This document shows positions 9,854 to 18,822 of a stretch of 64,000 nt of DNA, in pieces. This DNA comes from Gammaproteobacteria bacterium. GTDB lineage: Bacteria > Pseudomonadota > Gammaproteobacteria > Steroidobacterales > Steroidobacteraceae. A model generated the notes under the pieces. The model did no database searches, had not been told where the DNA came from, and worked only from the letters and a program-made list of their open reading frames with translations. The stretch covers positions 62,001 through 126,000 of the forward strand of contig VBMV01000052.1 of assembly GCA_005878835.1 (NCBI GenBank). The letters are read 5' to 3'. A program made the translations under genes and the position numbers. The first letter of the stretch is position 1, and the number at the start of each line of letters is the position of its first letter.

Positions 9854-11476
9854 ATGGCGAGCGTTCCACGACCTGCCGGCACTCCCCACACCAGCGGCGC
9901 ACACCCCGACATCCACGCGCACCGCATCCTGATCCTCGACTTCGGTGCGCAATACACCCAGCTCATCGCCCGCCGCGTACGCGAGCTGGGCGTGTACTGC
10001 GAGATCCATCCCTGGGATGTGAGCGATGCCGAGGTGCGCGGCTTCCGGGCGCGCGGCGTGATTCTCTCCGGCGGCCCGGAGTCGGTGACCGACGCTGACC
10101 CGCCCCGGGCGCCGCCCGCAGTCTACGAGCTCGGCGTGCCGGTGCTGGGAATCTGCTACGGCATGCAGACCATGGCGCAGCAGCTGGGCGGGCGGGTCAC
10201 GCCGGGAGTCGAACGCGAGTTCGGCTACGCGGAAGTGACCGTGACCGGCGCCTCGCGCCTGCTCGATCACCTGCAGGACCGCCGCAACCCGGCGGGCGCC
10301 GCGGTGCTCGACGTGTGGATGAGTCACGGCGACCGCGTGGACGCGTTACCGCAAGGGTTCGTGGCGACCGCGTCCACCGGCACCATCGCGTTCGCCGCCA
10401 TGGCGGACGAGCGGCGCCGCTTCTATGGCGTGCAGTTCCATCCCGAAGTGACTCACACCCCGCAGGGCGCGCGGCTGCTGGAGCGCTTCGTGCGCGAGAT
10501 CTGCGCCACCGATGCGCTGTGGAGCGTCGGCAACATCATCGAGGATGCGATCGCCCGAGTGCGCGCGCAGGTCGGCCGGGGCAAGGTGCTGCTCGGACTC
10601 TCCGGCGGCGTGGATTCGTCCGTGGTCGCCGCCCTCCTGCAACGCGCCATCGGCGAGCAGCTGGTGTGCGTGTTCGTCGACCACGGGCTGCTGCGGCTGG
10701 GCGAAGCCGAACAGGTGATGAGCACCTTCGCGCAGCACCTGGGCGTGCGCGTCGTGCGGGTCGACGCGCAGCCGCGCTTCCTCACCGCTCTCGCCGGCGT
10801 GACCGATCCGGAAGCCAAGCGCAAGATCATCGGCCGCACCTTCGTCGACGTGTTCGACGAGCAGGCGCAGCGCTTGAGCGGCGTGCAGTTCCTCGCCCAG
10901 GGCACGATCTACCCCGACGTCATCGAATCCGCCGGCGCCCGCACCGGCAAGGCGCAGGTCATCAAGTCACATCACAACGTGGGCGGACTGCCCGCGAAGA
11001 TGCATCTGCAGCTGGTGGAGCCGTTGCGCGAGCTGTTCAAGGACGAGGTGCGCCGGCTCGGCATCGAGCTGGGCTTGCCGCGCGAGATGGTCTACCGCCA
11101 TCCCTTCCCCGGCCCCGGCCTGGGCGTGCGCATCCTCGGCGAGGTGCGCAGCGAATACGCCGAGCTGCTGCGGCGCGCCGACGCCATCTACATCGAGGAA
11201 CTGCGCAAGCACGATCTCTACGACCGCGTGAGCCAGGCGTTCGCGGTCTTCCTGCCGGTGCGCTCGGTGGGCGTCATGGGCGATGGGCGCCGCTACGACT
11301 ACGTGATCGCGCTGCGCGCGGTGGAGACGGTGGACTTCATGACCGCGCACTGGGCGCGCCTGCCGTACGAGTTTCTCGACCACGTCTCGCGGCGCATCGT
11401 CAACGAGGTCCCGGGCATCTCACGCGTGGTCTACGACATCTCGGGCAAGCCGCCGGCGACGATCGAGTGGGAGTAG
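9854..11476 (+). CDS. guaA: GMP synthase (glutamine-hydrolysing)
   Basis: Aminates XMP to GMP using glutamine and ATP. 540 residues. A class I glutaminase domain has the nucleophile in GICYGMQTM and the His/Glu pair in QFHPEVTHT. The PP-loop ATP pyrophosphatase motif is [11 protein letters not shown] at about residues 250-260. The C-terminal dimerisation domain ends in PPATIEWE, the usual GuaA tail. The N-terminus has about 20 extra residues ([15 protein letters not shown]...) before [20 protein letters not shown], so the start may lie a little further in. Second gene of guaBA; its end overlaps the start of the DUF3667 gene by about 10 bases. Confidence 0.97.
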   Translation: MASVPRPAGTPHTSGAHPDIHAHRILILDFGAQYTQLIARRVRELGVYCEIHPWDVSDAEVRGFRARGVILSGGPESVTDADPPRAPPAVYELGVPVLGICYGMQTMAQQLGGRVTPGVEREFGYAEVTVTGASRLLDHLQDRRNPAGAAVLDVWMSHGDRVDALPQGFVATASTGTIAFAAMADERRRFYGVQFHPEVTHTPQGARLLERFVREICATDALWSVGNIIEDAIARVRAQVGRGKVLLGLSGGVDSSVVAALLQRAIGEQLVCVFVDHGLLRLGEAEQVMSTFAQHLGVRVVRVDAQPRFLTALAGVTDPEAKRKIIGRTFVDVFDEQAQRLSGVQFLAQGTIYPDVIESAGARTGKAQVIKSHHNVGGLPAKMHLQLVEPLRELFKDEVRRLGIELGLPREMVYRHPFPGPGLGVRILGEVRSEYAELLRRADAIYIEELRKHDLYDRVSQAFAVFLPVRSVGVMGDGRRYDYVIALRAVETVDFMTAHWARLPYEFLDHVSRRIVNEVPGISRVVYDISGKPPATIEWE

Positions 11477-12327
11477 AACCAACGCTGCAGTGCCCCTCCT
11501 GCGGCGCCCCAGGCATGGGGCGCTTCTGCAATAGTTGTGGCGAGAAGCGGCACGTCGATCACGATTTTTCGCTGCGACACTACCTGGCGGAAGCCGTTGA
11601 AACGTTCACGCATTTCGATTCAAAAATCCTGAGAACCTGTTGGCTGCTCGTGAGTCGGCCCGGAGTGCTGAGCGCCAATTATCTGGCAGGACGGCGCGTC
11701 CGCTACGTCAATCCGCTGCGGCTATTTCTCATACTGAGCGTCGTCTACTACCTGTCCAATTCGATCTTTCCGTACAACGCGTTCACGACGCCGCTTGCCG
11801 TACAGCTCCACATGAACAACTACTACCCGACCCTTGCGCTGGCCCAGGTTGAACAGACGATGCGCCACAAGGGGCTGGAGTACCCGGCGCTGGAACGGAA
11901 ATACAACGAGAAAACGGCGATCCTGTCCAAGACACTGGTATTTTCTCTGATACCGGTCATCGCGCTGCTGTTTTACGCGTTCCTGGTCAGGAAGAAGCGA
12001 TACTTTACCGAGCACCTGATCGTCGCAACGCACTTCTGGTCCTTCGCGCTGCTCCTGATCGGTGTATTCATCCCGATTCTCCTGCTGCTGCTCGTGCGCC
12101 TGGACGCGTTGTTCGGCCTGCCGCCGGGCATTGTGACCGCGGACATCGTCCCGACGATCATCATTCAAGCGGTGTTCGCGCCTTACCTGTTCCTGATGCT
12201 GCGGCGGGTTTATCGCGTGAGCCGCTGGTACGCAGGATTGCTGGCCGCCTCGATTGCGTGGTCGTTTTTCCACATCGTCTGGCTGTTCCGATTCCTGTTG
12301 TTTGTTGTAACACTGAGGTTACTCTGA
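11467..12327 (+). CDS. DUF3667-type membrane protein with N-terminal zinc ribbon
   Basis: A 286-residue protein. The GTG at 11467 overlaps the last codons of guaA; the next in-frame start (ATG 11515) would cut into the zinc ribbon. [19 protein letters not shown] at about residues 9-27 is a four-cysteine zinc ribbon. Four or five hydrophobic segments follow ([71 protein letters not shown], and the C-terminal [15 protein letters not shown]). This is the architecture of DUF3667 proteins, whose function is unknown. Base composition is visibly less GC-rich than guaA, which points to later arrival. The family name is a recall, not a search result. Confidence 0.75.
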   Translation: MGVEPTLQCPSCGAPGMGRFCNSCGEKRHVDHDFSLRHYLAEAVETFTHFDSKILRTCWLLVSRPGVLSANYLAGRRVRYVNPLRLFLILSVVYYLSNSIFPYNAFTTPLAVQLHMNNYYPTLALAQVEQTMRHKGLEYPALERKYNEKTAILSKTLVFSLIPVIALLFYAFLVRKKRYFTEHLIVATHFWSFALLLIGVFIPILLLLLVRLDALFGLPPGIVTADIVPTIIIQAVFAPYLFLMLRRVYRVSRWYAGLLAASIAWSFFHIVWLFRFLLFVVTLRLL

Positions 12328-12388
12328 GCGCCGCGCGCGCTCGGCCGCCGCCGGCGGGCGCCGGTTGTAGCCGGGTCCAGATCGCGGG

Positions 12389-14386
12389 TCAGTCGTTCTT
12401 CGACACCGGTGGCATGCCGAGACGCTTCAGCAAGGCGGCGTAGCGTGGATCGCTCATCAGTGGCGCGAGCAGGAAGTCGCGGCGGACATAGATGATCCCC
12501 GGGTCGTGCAAGGTGCGCGCTTGTTCGAGCCAATGGAAAGCCTGGTCCTTGTCGCCGAAGAATGCGTAGGTCTCCGCGACCTGAAACTCCGAGCCCTGTG
12601 AATTCGCCACGAGGGCGGCGAGTGCTGCTCGTGCCTCCTTGTCATGATGCGTGACGAGGTTGCCGAGCGGCAGTCCGAAACTACGCCAGGACGGATCAGG
12701 CTCGGCCTCGAACGAGGCACGTGCAGCCTCCGGCTCGCTGAGCATCAGCAGCGCGCGTCCCTGCTCGTAATGCAGGCCGGGGAACTGTGGATTGAGGTCC
12801 ATGGCGTGGCGCAACGCGGCGAGAGACTCCGTCGGCCGGCCCGCGTAGTGCAGCGCTCTGCCAAGATACTTGCGGTGCAGTAGATTCAGCGGATCCAGGT
12901 CGACGGCGCGCCTGAAATGAGCTACGGCATCGCTTATTCGGCCGACGGCTGCATTCAGATGACCGCCGACCTGATGGGCCAGCGCATTGTTGGGATCGAG
13001 CTTCGCAACCTGCGCCAGCGCCTCTGAGGACGCCGCCCAGTTGTGGTCGTATTGCAGGTGCGCGACGGCCAGCGTGACGTAGGGCTCGGGGAGATTCGGG
13101 TCAAGGGCGATGGCGCGCTGGGCGGCGCTCGTGACCTTCTCGTAGCCCGCGCCGGTCGTGTCCTGCCCCTGGCTGACCCGTCGCGTATGGCAGTAGGCGA
13201 GCCACGCCCAGGCGGGCGCATAGTTTGGGTCGATGAGCAGCGCCTGCTGGAAGAGCAGTACCGCCTGATTGAGGTCCGCCGGCGTATCGCGGTCCATCAC
13301 GTAACGTGCCTGCAGGTACAGGTTGTGCGCCTCGCTACTGGTTGTCTGTTTCGGCGCTACCGGCGCGTGGCCGAGCAGGCTGATCTTGAGCTGCTCGGCC
13401 ACTGCGTGGGCGATATCGTCCTGCACGGCGAAAACGTCACGGACGTCGCGGTCGTAGGTCTGCGACCAGAGGTGAAACCCGTTATCGGCGCGCACCAGCT
13501 GAGCCGCGATCCGCAGGTGCTCCCCTGACTTGCGCACACTGCCCTCGAGCACGTGTGTGACCCCAAGAGCACGCGCGATCTCACCGACAGTGTTCGCCTT
13601 GCCCTTGAACGAAAACGAAGAGGTGCGCGCCGGGACGCGCAGATCGGGAATTCTCGTCAGGACGTCGATCAACTCTTCAGCAAGGCCGTCGGAGAAGTAC
13701 TCCTGATCGTGCCTCTCGCTCATGTCGGCGAATGGCAGGACAGCGACTGACTTATCCATGGAGCCACCGGATGCCCTCGGTCTGTCGCTCATCATCCGCC
13801 ACGACTGCCATGCGACCAGGGCTACCATCAGCACCGCCACCAGCAGGCTGGCGACCATGAGGCGCGTGCGCCGTGATTTCGTGGCGAGCTGCAACGGCAG
13901 CCCGGGGCTGACCGGCATGCCGCGCTCTGCGGGCGCCGGGGCATTGACCACGGAGGTCCCCAGAAGAGTCGCAATCCGCTCGACAAAGGCGCGCGGCGTC
14001 GTGTCTCCGGGAAGGCGCGTCCATTGCACGCGCAGGAATGACTCCGGCACGTCCGCGCCGGCATCGGGAGTCGTGTCTACACACACCGGAACGATGAAGG
14101 TCCTATTGCGCGCCATCATGTGGGTACGCTGGTCGGCGAGCCCCCATTCGAGGCGGAAGTAGCCCTCCCCGCGCGAGGCGGTGTGCGCGGAGATGATCGG
14201 CACGAACAGCGCACAATCGCGGATCTGCTGGCGGATCCTCTGGTCCCACACATCACCGCCACGAAGCTCGCTCTGATCGAGCCATACCTCGATACCGGCG
14301 CCCCGCAGCGCCTCACAAATACGCCGGGCCGCATCCGCATCCTGCGATGCGTAGCTGAGGAACACAGCCCGTGAAAGTTCGCTCAC
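12389..14386 (-). CDS. TIR domain - transmembrane - TolB-like - TPR repeat protein
   Basis: A 665-residue protein. The GTG at 14386 (VSELSRAVFLSYASQDADAA) is chosen because the TIR fold begins just after it; the frame is open upstream to 14641 but that part looks non-coding. Residues about 5-135 are a TIR domain: FLSYASQDADAARRI, GIEVWLDQSELRGGDVW, and YFRLEWGLADQR, whose Glu is where NAD-hydrolysing TIRs carry their catalytic residue. A single membrane helix follows (LMVASLLVAVLMVALVAW, about 175-195). Next is a TolB-N/FlgO-like domain (VAVLPFADMS ... VTHVLEGSVRKSGEHLRIAA), then about eight TPR-like repeats to the C-terminus. Predicted inner-membrane protein with a cytoplasmic TIR. Could be a signalling or a defence protein. 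Its non-TIR part resembles the winged-helix regulator at 55136-56899. Confidence 0.82.
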   Translation of the reverse strand: MSELSRAVFLSYASQDADAARRICEALRGAGIEVWLDQSELRGGDVWDQRIRQQIRDCALFVPIISAHTASRGEGYFRLEWGLADQRTHMMARNRTFIVPVCVDTTPDAGADVPESFLRVQWTRLPGDTTPRAFVERIATLLGTSVVNAPAPAERGMPVSPGLPLQLATKSRRTRLMVASLLVAVLMVALVAWQSWRMMSDRPRASGGSMDKSVAVLPFADMSERHDQEYFSDGLAEELIDVLTRIPDLRVPARTSSFSFKGKANTVGEIARALGVTHVLEGSVRKSGEHLRIAAQLVRADNGFHLWSQTYDRDVRDVFAVQDDIAHAVAEQLKISLLGHAPVAPKQTTSSEAHNLYLQARYVMDRDTPADLNQAVLLFQQALLIDPNYAPAWAWLAYCHTRRVSQGQDTTGAGYEKVTSAAQRAIALDPNLPEPYVTLAVAHLQYDHNWAASSEALAQVAKLDPNNALAHQVGGHLNAAVGRISDAVAHFRRAVDLDPLNLLHRKYLGRALHYAGRPTESLAALRHAMDLNPQFPGLHYEQGRALLMLSEPEAARASFEAEPDPSWRSFGLPLGNLVTHHDKEARAALAALVANSQGSEFQVAETYAFFGDKDQAFHWLEQARTLHDPGIIYVRRDFLLAPLMSDPRYAALLKRLGMPPVSKND

Positions 14387-14692
14387 CAAGTGTCGTTCCT
14401 GGAACCGTGTCTGTCGGCAGCAAACGCTCCGGTGCGCCGCAGATCCCCTGCGGCGGCACCGCGTCGTCGCGCCTTGATGGTTCTTATCGGGATCAATACT
14501 AAGCCATAGGGTTCGCGTTTGGCGTCCGGGACTCGAACTTTCGCGGACCGATAGCGTTACGCGCTTCGGAACTGCAGTCGCTGCAGATCGTGAGCGCTGA
14601 TTCTGTGTACGATCCTGGCTCCAACGCCGTCCATTCGACAACCACCCGTGGCTTTTCTTTCGGATTCGTTAAACCGATCTGACTCTCACTAA
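14387..14692. other. About 300-base region with no supportable gene
   Basis: Lies between the TIR gene start and the DUF4143 remnant. It is less GC-rich than the flanks, and the short frames crossing it have no recognisable protein. A stretch around 14520-14550 (GGACTCGAAC on the plus strand) superficially looks like a tRNA T-arm but does not fold into one. Probably decayed accessory DNA plus the upstream region of the TIR gene. Confidence 0.5.
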
Positions 14693-15142
14693 TCTGCACT
14701 CGCCAAGACTGATGTCGGCAAGCGGCTGGTCAAGTCCCCGAAGGTTTACATTCGGGATTCGGGCCTGTTGCATACGTTACTCGGGATAGCTGACCGCCCG
14801 CAGCTTGAAGGACATCCTGTGATCGGCGGCTCGTGGGAGGGGTTCGTCATCGAGCAATTACTTGCAGGATTGCCGAAAGCTAATGCTTACTACTGGCGAA
14901 CGCAGGCCGGGGCGGAGCTCGATCTGCTGCTGTTTCTTGGAGGGCGACGTATTGGAATTGAGATCAAACGGGCAGATGCACCGACGATGACTCCATCGAT
15001 GGTTTCGGCGCTCAAAGACTTGGAACTACACCGGCTGCTCGTGGTTTATCCGGGTGCGACGCGCTACAAGCTACGCTCAAAGGTCGAAGTCATGTCGCTG
15101 GCGGAGTGCATGGCCGAGCTGGATCATTCTCACCGTGAATGA
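14693..15142 (+). pseudogene. 3' remnant of a DUF4143-type AAA ATPase gene
   Basis: The reading frame from about 14702 gives AKTDVGKRLVKSPKVYIRDSG, then LLHTLLGIADRP, GSWEGFVIEQLL, YYWRTQAGAELDLLLF and IGIEIKRADAPT. This is the typical C-terminal part of DUF4143 ATPases, which have a restriction-like nuclease fold; ELDLLLF and IEIK resemble the D...ExK core. An in-frame TAA at 14690 and the absence of the N-terminal AAA+ domain (normally about 250 residues upstream) show a 5' truncation. A TTG at 14768 could in principle start a 124-residue protein, but the loss of the ATPase half suggests decay. Supports a mobile-DNA scar between guaA and der. Confidence 0.8.
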
Positions 15143-15151
15143 CTATCATTC

Positions 15152-15469
15152 ATGGCCGCCATGACCGCCTACTTCAGCTCCGTGCTCGCCTTGGGTAAGC
15201 GACCGAGCGCTTTCGTGCCGATCGCCATGTCCGTCGCTGCCCTGCTGATGGTTCTCGCCAGCATCGCCGTCTCGGGCGTGGTCCGCGAGACCGACGAGGG
15301 TGCCGTTGCGCATCTGTGGCAGATCCTCATGGGCGGGCAGCTTCCGCTACTGGCGTTCTTCCTGATCAAGTGGCTGCCGCGTGCGCCGCAGGCGGCGCTG
15401 TCGATGTTGGCGCTGCAGATCCTTGCGGCGCTCGCGGCCATGGCCCCGGTCTATATTCTCGGCCTTTAG
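15152..15469 (+). CDS. Small hydrophobic membrane protein, unknown
   Basis: 105 residues from an ATG at 15152 (a second in-frame ATG at 15161). Three predicted membrane helices: FVPIAMSVAALLMVLASIAV, ILMGGQLPLLAFFLIKWL and AALSMLALQILAALAAMAPV. No recognised family. It begins just after the DUF4143 remnant; a 6-bp dyad (GAATGA/TCATTC, 15137-15151) spans the end of the remnant and abuts this start. It is convergent with der. The hydrophobic pattern is protein-like and codon use is GC-rich at third positions, so it is probably a real gene. Confidence 0.6.
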   Translation: MAAMTAYFSSVLALGKRPSAFVPIAMSVAALLMVLASIAVSGVVRETDEGAVAHLWQILMGGQLPLLAFFLIKWLPRAPQAALSMLALQILAALAAMAPVYILGL

Positions 15470-15507
15470 GCGTTGCGTTGCTTCCGGCCGGGCGTCGCTG
15501 ACGGCGC

Positions 15508-16887
15508 TCAGCGCCGCGCCTTGGTCCGCGCCCGCCGGCGCGACCTGCCAGGGTGCGCCGGCGTGCGCCGCTCGCGCGCGTACGGGTTGGCATCGGTGCG
15601 GTACTCGATGAACACCGGTGTCGCGAACAGGTCGTAGGTCTTGCGGAACACGTTGGCGAGATAGCGCGTGTAGGCCTGCGGAACCGAGGCGGTCTGGTTG
15701 CCGTGGATCACGATGCGCGGCGGGTTGCGGCCGCCCTGGTGCGCGTAACGCAGCTTGATGCGCCGGCCGCGTACCAGCGGCGGCTGGTGCACGCCGAGGG
15801 CGTGCTCGAGCGTACGCGTCAGCTCGCGCGTCGGCATGGCGCGCATGGCCGCCTCGTAGGCGCGCACGGTGGACTGCATGAGCTCGCCCACTCCGCTTCC
15901 ATGGCGCGCGGAGATGAAATGCAGCGGCGCAAAGGGCACGAAGTCCAGCTTCAGGGCCAGCTGGCGCTGGATCTGCTCGCGCTGCTCCGCCGCGATCCCG
16001 TCCCACTTGTTGACCGCGATGATGAGCGAGCGCCCGCGCTCGAGCGCCAGTCCCAGCACGCTCGCGTCCTGCTCGGCGACCGTGTCGTGCGCATCGAGCA
16101 CCAGAATGACCACCTGCGCTTCATCGATCGCCTGCAGCGTCTTGGCGACGCTCGCGCGCTCGACGAGGTCCTCGATCCTGGCGCGACGGCGTACCCCGGC
16201 GGTGTCAATCAGCATGAACGCGCGCCCGTCGCGCTCGAAGGGCACCAGGATGCTGTCGCGGGTGGTGCCGGGCTCCTCGCTCGCGATCACGCGCTCCTCT
16301 CCCAGCAGGCGATTCACCAGCGTGGACTTGCCGACGTTCTGGCGGCCGATGATGGCAATGCGAATGGCGTCGGAGTCGGCGTCGGCAGCCGGGTGCGGCT
16401 CGAAGCCGGCCAGCACCCGCTCCATGAGCTCCTCGCACCCGCGAGCGTGGCTCGCGGAGATGGCGAGCGGCTCACCCAGCCCCAGGGCATGGAAGTCTGC
16501 AGCGGCGATGTCGGCGTCGAGCCCGTCGGTCTTGTTGAGGGCCAGCGTGACGGGCTTGCCGGAGCGGCGCAGCTCGCGCGCCACGAAATGATCCTGCGGC
16601 GAGAGTCCGGCGCGCGCGTCGGCGAGCAATACGAGGCGGTCGGCTTCGGCGACGGCGCGTTCGGTCTGGGCGCGCATCTGCGCCTCGATGCCGATCGGGT
16701 TCTCTATCAGGCCACCGGTGTCGATGACGACGCAGGCGACCGGGCCCAGCCGCCCGAAGCCGTACTGGCGGTCGCGCGTGAGCCCGGGCACGTCCGCGAC
16801 GATGGCGTCGCGCGTGCCCGTGAGCACATTGAACAGCGTCGACTTGCCGACGTTCGGCCGGCCGACCAGGGCGATGACGGGCAACAT
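15508..16887 (-). CDS. der: Ribosome biogenesis GTPase Der (EngA)
   Basis: Double-GTPase factor for 50S assembly. 459 residues from the ATG at 16887. Two G domains in tandem: GRPNVGKSTLFN with DTGG at about residues 8-160, and GRQNVGKSTLVNRL with DTAG at about 180-355, each followed by an NKxD-type motif (LNKTDG; VNKWDG). A C-terminal KH-like domain (PPLVRGRRIKLRYAHQGG, FIEYRTDANPY) and a basic tail complete the usual architecture. First conserved gene after the accessory patch. Lies 30 bases downstream of bamB on the same strand, as in other gammaproteobacteria. Confidence 0.97.
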   Translation of the reverse strand: MLPVIALVGRPNVGKSTLFNVLTGTRDAIVADVPGLTRDRQYGFGRLGPVACVVIDTGGLIENPIGIEAQMRAQTERAVAEADRLVLLADARAGLSPQDHFVARELRRSGKPVTLALNKTDGLDADIAAADFHALGLGEPLAISASHARGCEELMERVLAGFEPHPAADADSDAIRIAIIGRQNVGKSTLVNRLLGEERVIASEEPGTTRDSILVPFERDGRAFMLIDTAGVRRRARIEDLVERASVAKTLQAIDEAQVVILVLDAHDTVAEQDASVLGLALERGRSLIIAVNKWDGIAAEQREQIQRQLALKLDFVPFAPLHFISARHGSGVGELMQSTVRAYEAAMRAMPTRELTRTLEHALGVHQPPLVRGRRIKLRYAHQGGRNPPRIVIHGNQTASVPQAYTRYLANVFRKTYDLFATPVFIEYRTDANPYARERRTPAHPGRSRRRARTKARR

Positions 16888-16917
16888 GGCTTGGGCGCAA
16901 CCCGGCGGGCGCCCACG

Positions 16918-18138
16918 CTACTTGCTTTCCGTCGGCTGCGGGACGGGCGTCTGAGGCACCGACTTCCTGGCGGCGCGGGCCGCGAGCGGCGTCACGCGAA
17001 ACGCGCTGATGTGCCCGCGGTCGTTGATCACCAGCACCATGTTGCCGACCACGACCGGAGCGGTGCTGATGCGCACCTTGCCGGTCGACACGCGCGCCGC
17101 GAGCGCACCGCTCGCCTTGTCGAGCCAGTGCACATAGCCCTGGAAGTCCGCGGTGACGAGCGCATCGTCCATGGTCGCCGGCGCGGACAGCCCCCGATGC
17201 AGCAGCGCTTTCTGCCGCCAGATCTCCGTTCCGGTACGCGCCTTCAGCGCCAGCAGCTCGCCGTCGGCCGTCGCCACGTACAGTGCATCGTCATCGAGGG
17301 TAAGCCCGCGGAAGCTCGAGGCCTCGTGCGACCACCAGATCTGCCCGGTCTCGAGCGCCAGCATGGCCACGCGTCCCTGGAAGCCGACCGTGAACACGTC
17401 CTGGCCGGAGACACGGACCGGGGAGTCGATGTCGGCGAGGCGCTCCAGCTCGGTGCGGCCGTGCGGCGGAGTGATGGTCGCCTCCCACTGCACCGAGCCG
17501 TCGTTCATGTTGGCCGCCAGCACCTTGCCGTTGTCGAAGCCGCACAGCACCAGATCGCCGGCGATGACCGGGCGTGCGGTGCCGCGCAGCGACAGGCGCG
17601 GCACCTGCTGCTCCTGGAACCACAGCTCATGCCCGTCCGCGGGACTGAGCGCATGCAACTTGCCGTCGACCGTGCGCACGGCGATCAGGCGCTCGGAGAT
17701 GGCCGCCGGCGCCAGTACCTCCCCGTTGAGGCGCACTTTCCAGCGAATCGCACCGTCCGCCGGGTTGAGGGCGAACAGCTGCCCGTCGCTCGAGCCCGCC
17801 AGCACCAGCTCCCCGCTCGCGGCGGTGCCGCCGGACAGCGGTGCGCGGGTGCGCGTGCGCCACAGGATACGGCCCGAGGAGACATCGATGGCCACGATGT
17901 CGCCGCGGTGGCCGGCGGCGTAAGCACGATTGCCGGCGACCGACAGGCCGAGGCCGAGGCGCAGGGCCACGGCCTTCTTGTCGTCAACGGAGGCACTCCA
18001 GACACGCTGCACGCGCAGGGTGGCGCTCAAGGGAGTGAGCTTCGCGGGCTGGTCGATGCTCTTGTCCTTCGAGCAGGCGGCGAGCAGCGCCAGCCCCACC
18101 AGGGCGCCCGCCACGACATGGGTCGATTTGCCGCTCAT
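16918..18138 (-). CDS. bamB: Outer membrane protein assembly factor BamB (lipoprotein)
   Basis: Beta-propeller lipoprotein of the BAM complex that inserts outer-membrane proteins. 406 residues; signal and lipobox VGLALLAACSKD put the acylated cysteine near residue 22. PQQ-like propeller blades repeat through the chain (GRILWRTRTRAPLSGG, DGAIRWKVRLNGEVLAPAA, DGHELWFQEQQV, TGQIWWSHEASSFRG, TGTEIWRQKALLHRG). The start overlaps the stop of yfgM by four bases (ATGA, 18135-18138), so the two are translationally coupled. Confidence 0.95.
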   Translation of the reverse strand: MSGKSTHVVAGALVGLALLAACSKDKSIDQPAKLTPLSATLRVQRVWSASVDDKKAVALRLGLGLSVAGNRAYAAGHRGDIVAIDVSSGRILWRTRTRAPLSGGTAASGELVLAGSSDGQLFALNPADGAIRWKVRLNGEVLAPAAISERLIAVRTVDGKLHALSPADGHELWFQEQQVPRLSLRGTARPVIAGDLVLCGFDNGKVLAANMNDGSVQWEATITPPHGRTELERLADIDSPVRVSGQDVFTVGFQGRVAMLALETGQIWWSHEASSFRGLTLDDDALYVATADGELLALKARTGTEIWRQKALLHRGLSAPATMDDALVTADFQGYVHWLDKASGALAARVSTGKVRISTAPVVVGNMVLVINDRGHISAFRVTPLAARAARKSVPQTPVPQPTESK

Positions 18139-18809
18139 TTGCCCGCTTTGGGCCCGGTCGCCGTGACTTTGGCCGCGGGCGCCGCGCCGGGCGCATCGGC
18201 CGCGAGATCGGCAATCTTGAGGGTGAGGAGCGAGTCGCTTGCCGCCGTTTGCGCGCTGCGATACTCCTTCAGCGCCGCGCTCTTGTCACCCTTGGCATAG
18301 TAGGCATCGCCGCGCACCTCGTGGTATTGCGCAGCGAAGGCTCCGGGTTGAGCCGCGTTGAGAGTGGCGAGCGCGCCGTCGGTTTTGCCTTGGGCGATCT
18401 GCACCCGCGCCAGCCGCAGCCGCGCTACCAGGGCGAGGTCGCGATCCTTGGAATTCTCCGCCACCGCGGCGAGCTCGCCCGCCGCCCGATCGAGCTCGCC
18501 GCCGAGCACGTACAGGCGCGCCGCCAGCAGCCGCGCCTGGTCCGTATAGGGTGAGGCCGCGTATGCGTGCTGCAGCTCACCGAACAGTGCCAGGGCGCGT
18601 GTGCGATCACCGCCGTCCAGAGCCTGCACCATCTGCGTGTACTTCGCGCCGGCCTCGAGCCGCCCGGCATCCAGGCGCCCCTGCCACCAGCGCCAGCCGT
18701 ACACGCCCGCCGCCACCACGGCGACCGCCACAATCACGGCCGGGCCGTTTTCCCGCACCTGGGTCTTGATCCATTCCCACTGTTCTTTTTCAGACAGGTA
18801 GTCTTCCAC
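18135..18809 (-). CDS. yfgM: YfgM-like tetratricopeptide protein, ancillary SecYEG translocon subunit
   Basis: 224 residues from the GTG at 18809, which has a strong GGAGG site immediately upstream (VEDYLSEKEQWEWIKTQVRE). One N-terminal inner-membrane helix (GPAVIVAVAVVAAGVYGWRW, about residues 22-41) is followed by periplasmic TPR-like helices (GGDRTRALALFGELQHAYA, GDKSAALKEYRSAQTA). In E. coli YfgM links SecYEG to periplasmic chaperones. The bamB-yfgM-hisS order is the conserved one. Ends in an alanine-rich tail. Confidence 0.9.
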   Translation of the reverse strand: MEDYLSEKEQWEWIKTQVRENGPAVIVAVAVVAAGVYGWRWWQGRLDAGRLEAGAKYTQMVQALDGGDRTRALALFGELQHAYAASPYTDQARLLAARLYVLGGELDRAAGELAAVAENSKDRDLALVARLRLARVQIAQGKTDGALATLNAAQPGAFAAQYHEVRGDAYYAKGDKSAALKEYRSAQTAASDSLLTLKIADLAADAPGAAPAAKVTATGPKAGK

Positions 18810-18822
18810 GCTTCCTCCAACA

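Noticed and set aside
8342-10327. A 661-codon minus-strand frame over guaB and guaA
   Set aside because: Mirror frame of conserved guaBA, His/Asp/Arg-rich with no recognisable domain.
14499-14699. Small frame and tRNA-like T-arm (GTTCGAGTCC on the minus strand) near 14520-14550, a possible attachment-site remnant
   Set aside because: The bases flanking the loop do not pair as a T-stem, no acceptor partner is found, and the small protein has no protein-like features.
15553-18300. A 915-codon plus-strand frame opposite der, bamB and yfgM
   Set aside because: Antisense shadow of three conserved genes in their known order; no family features.
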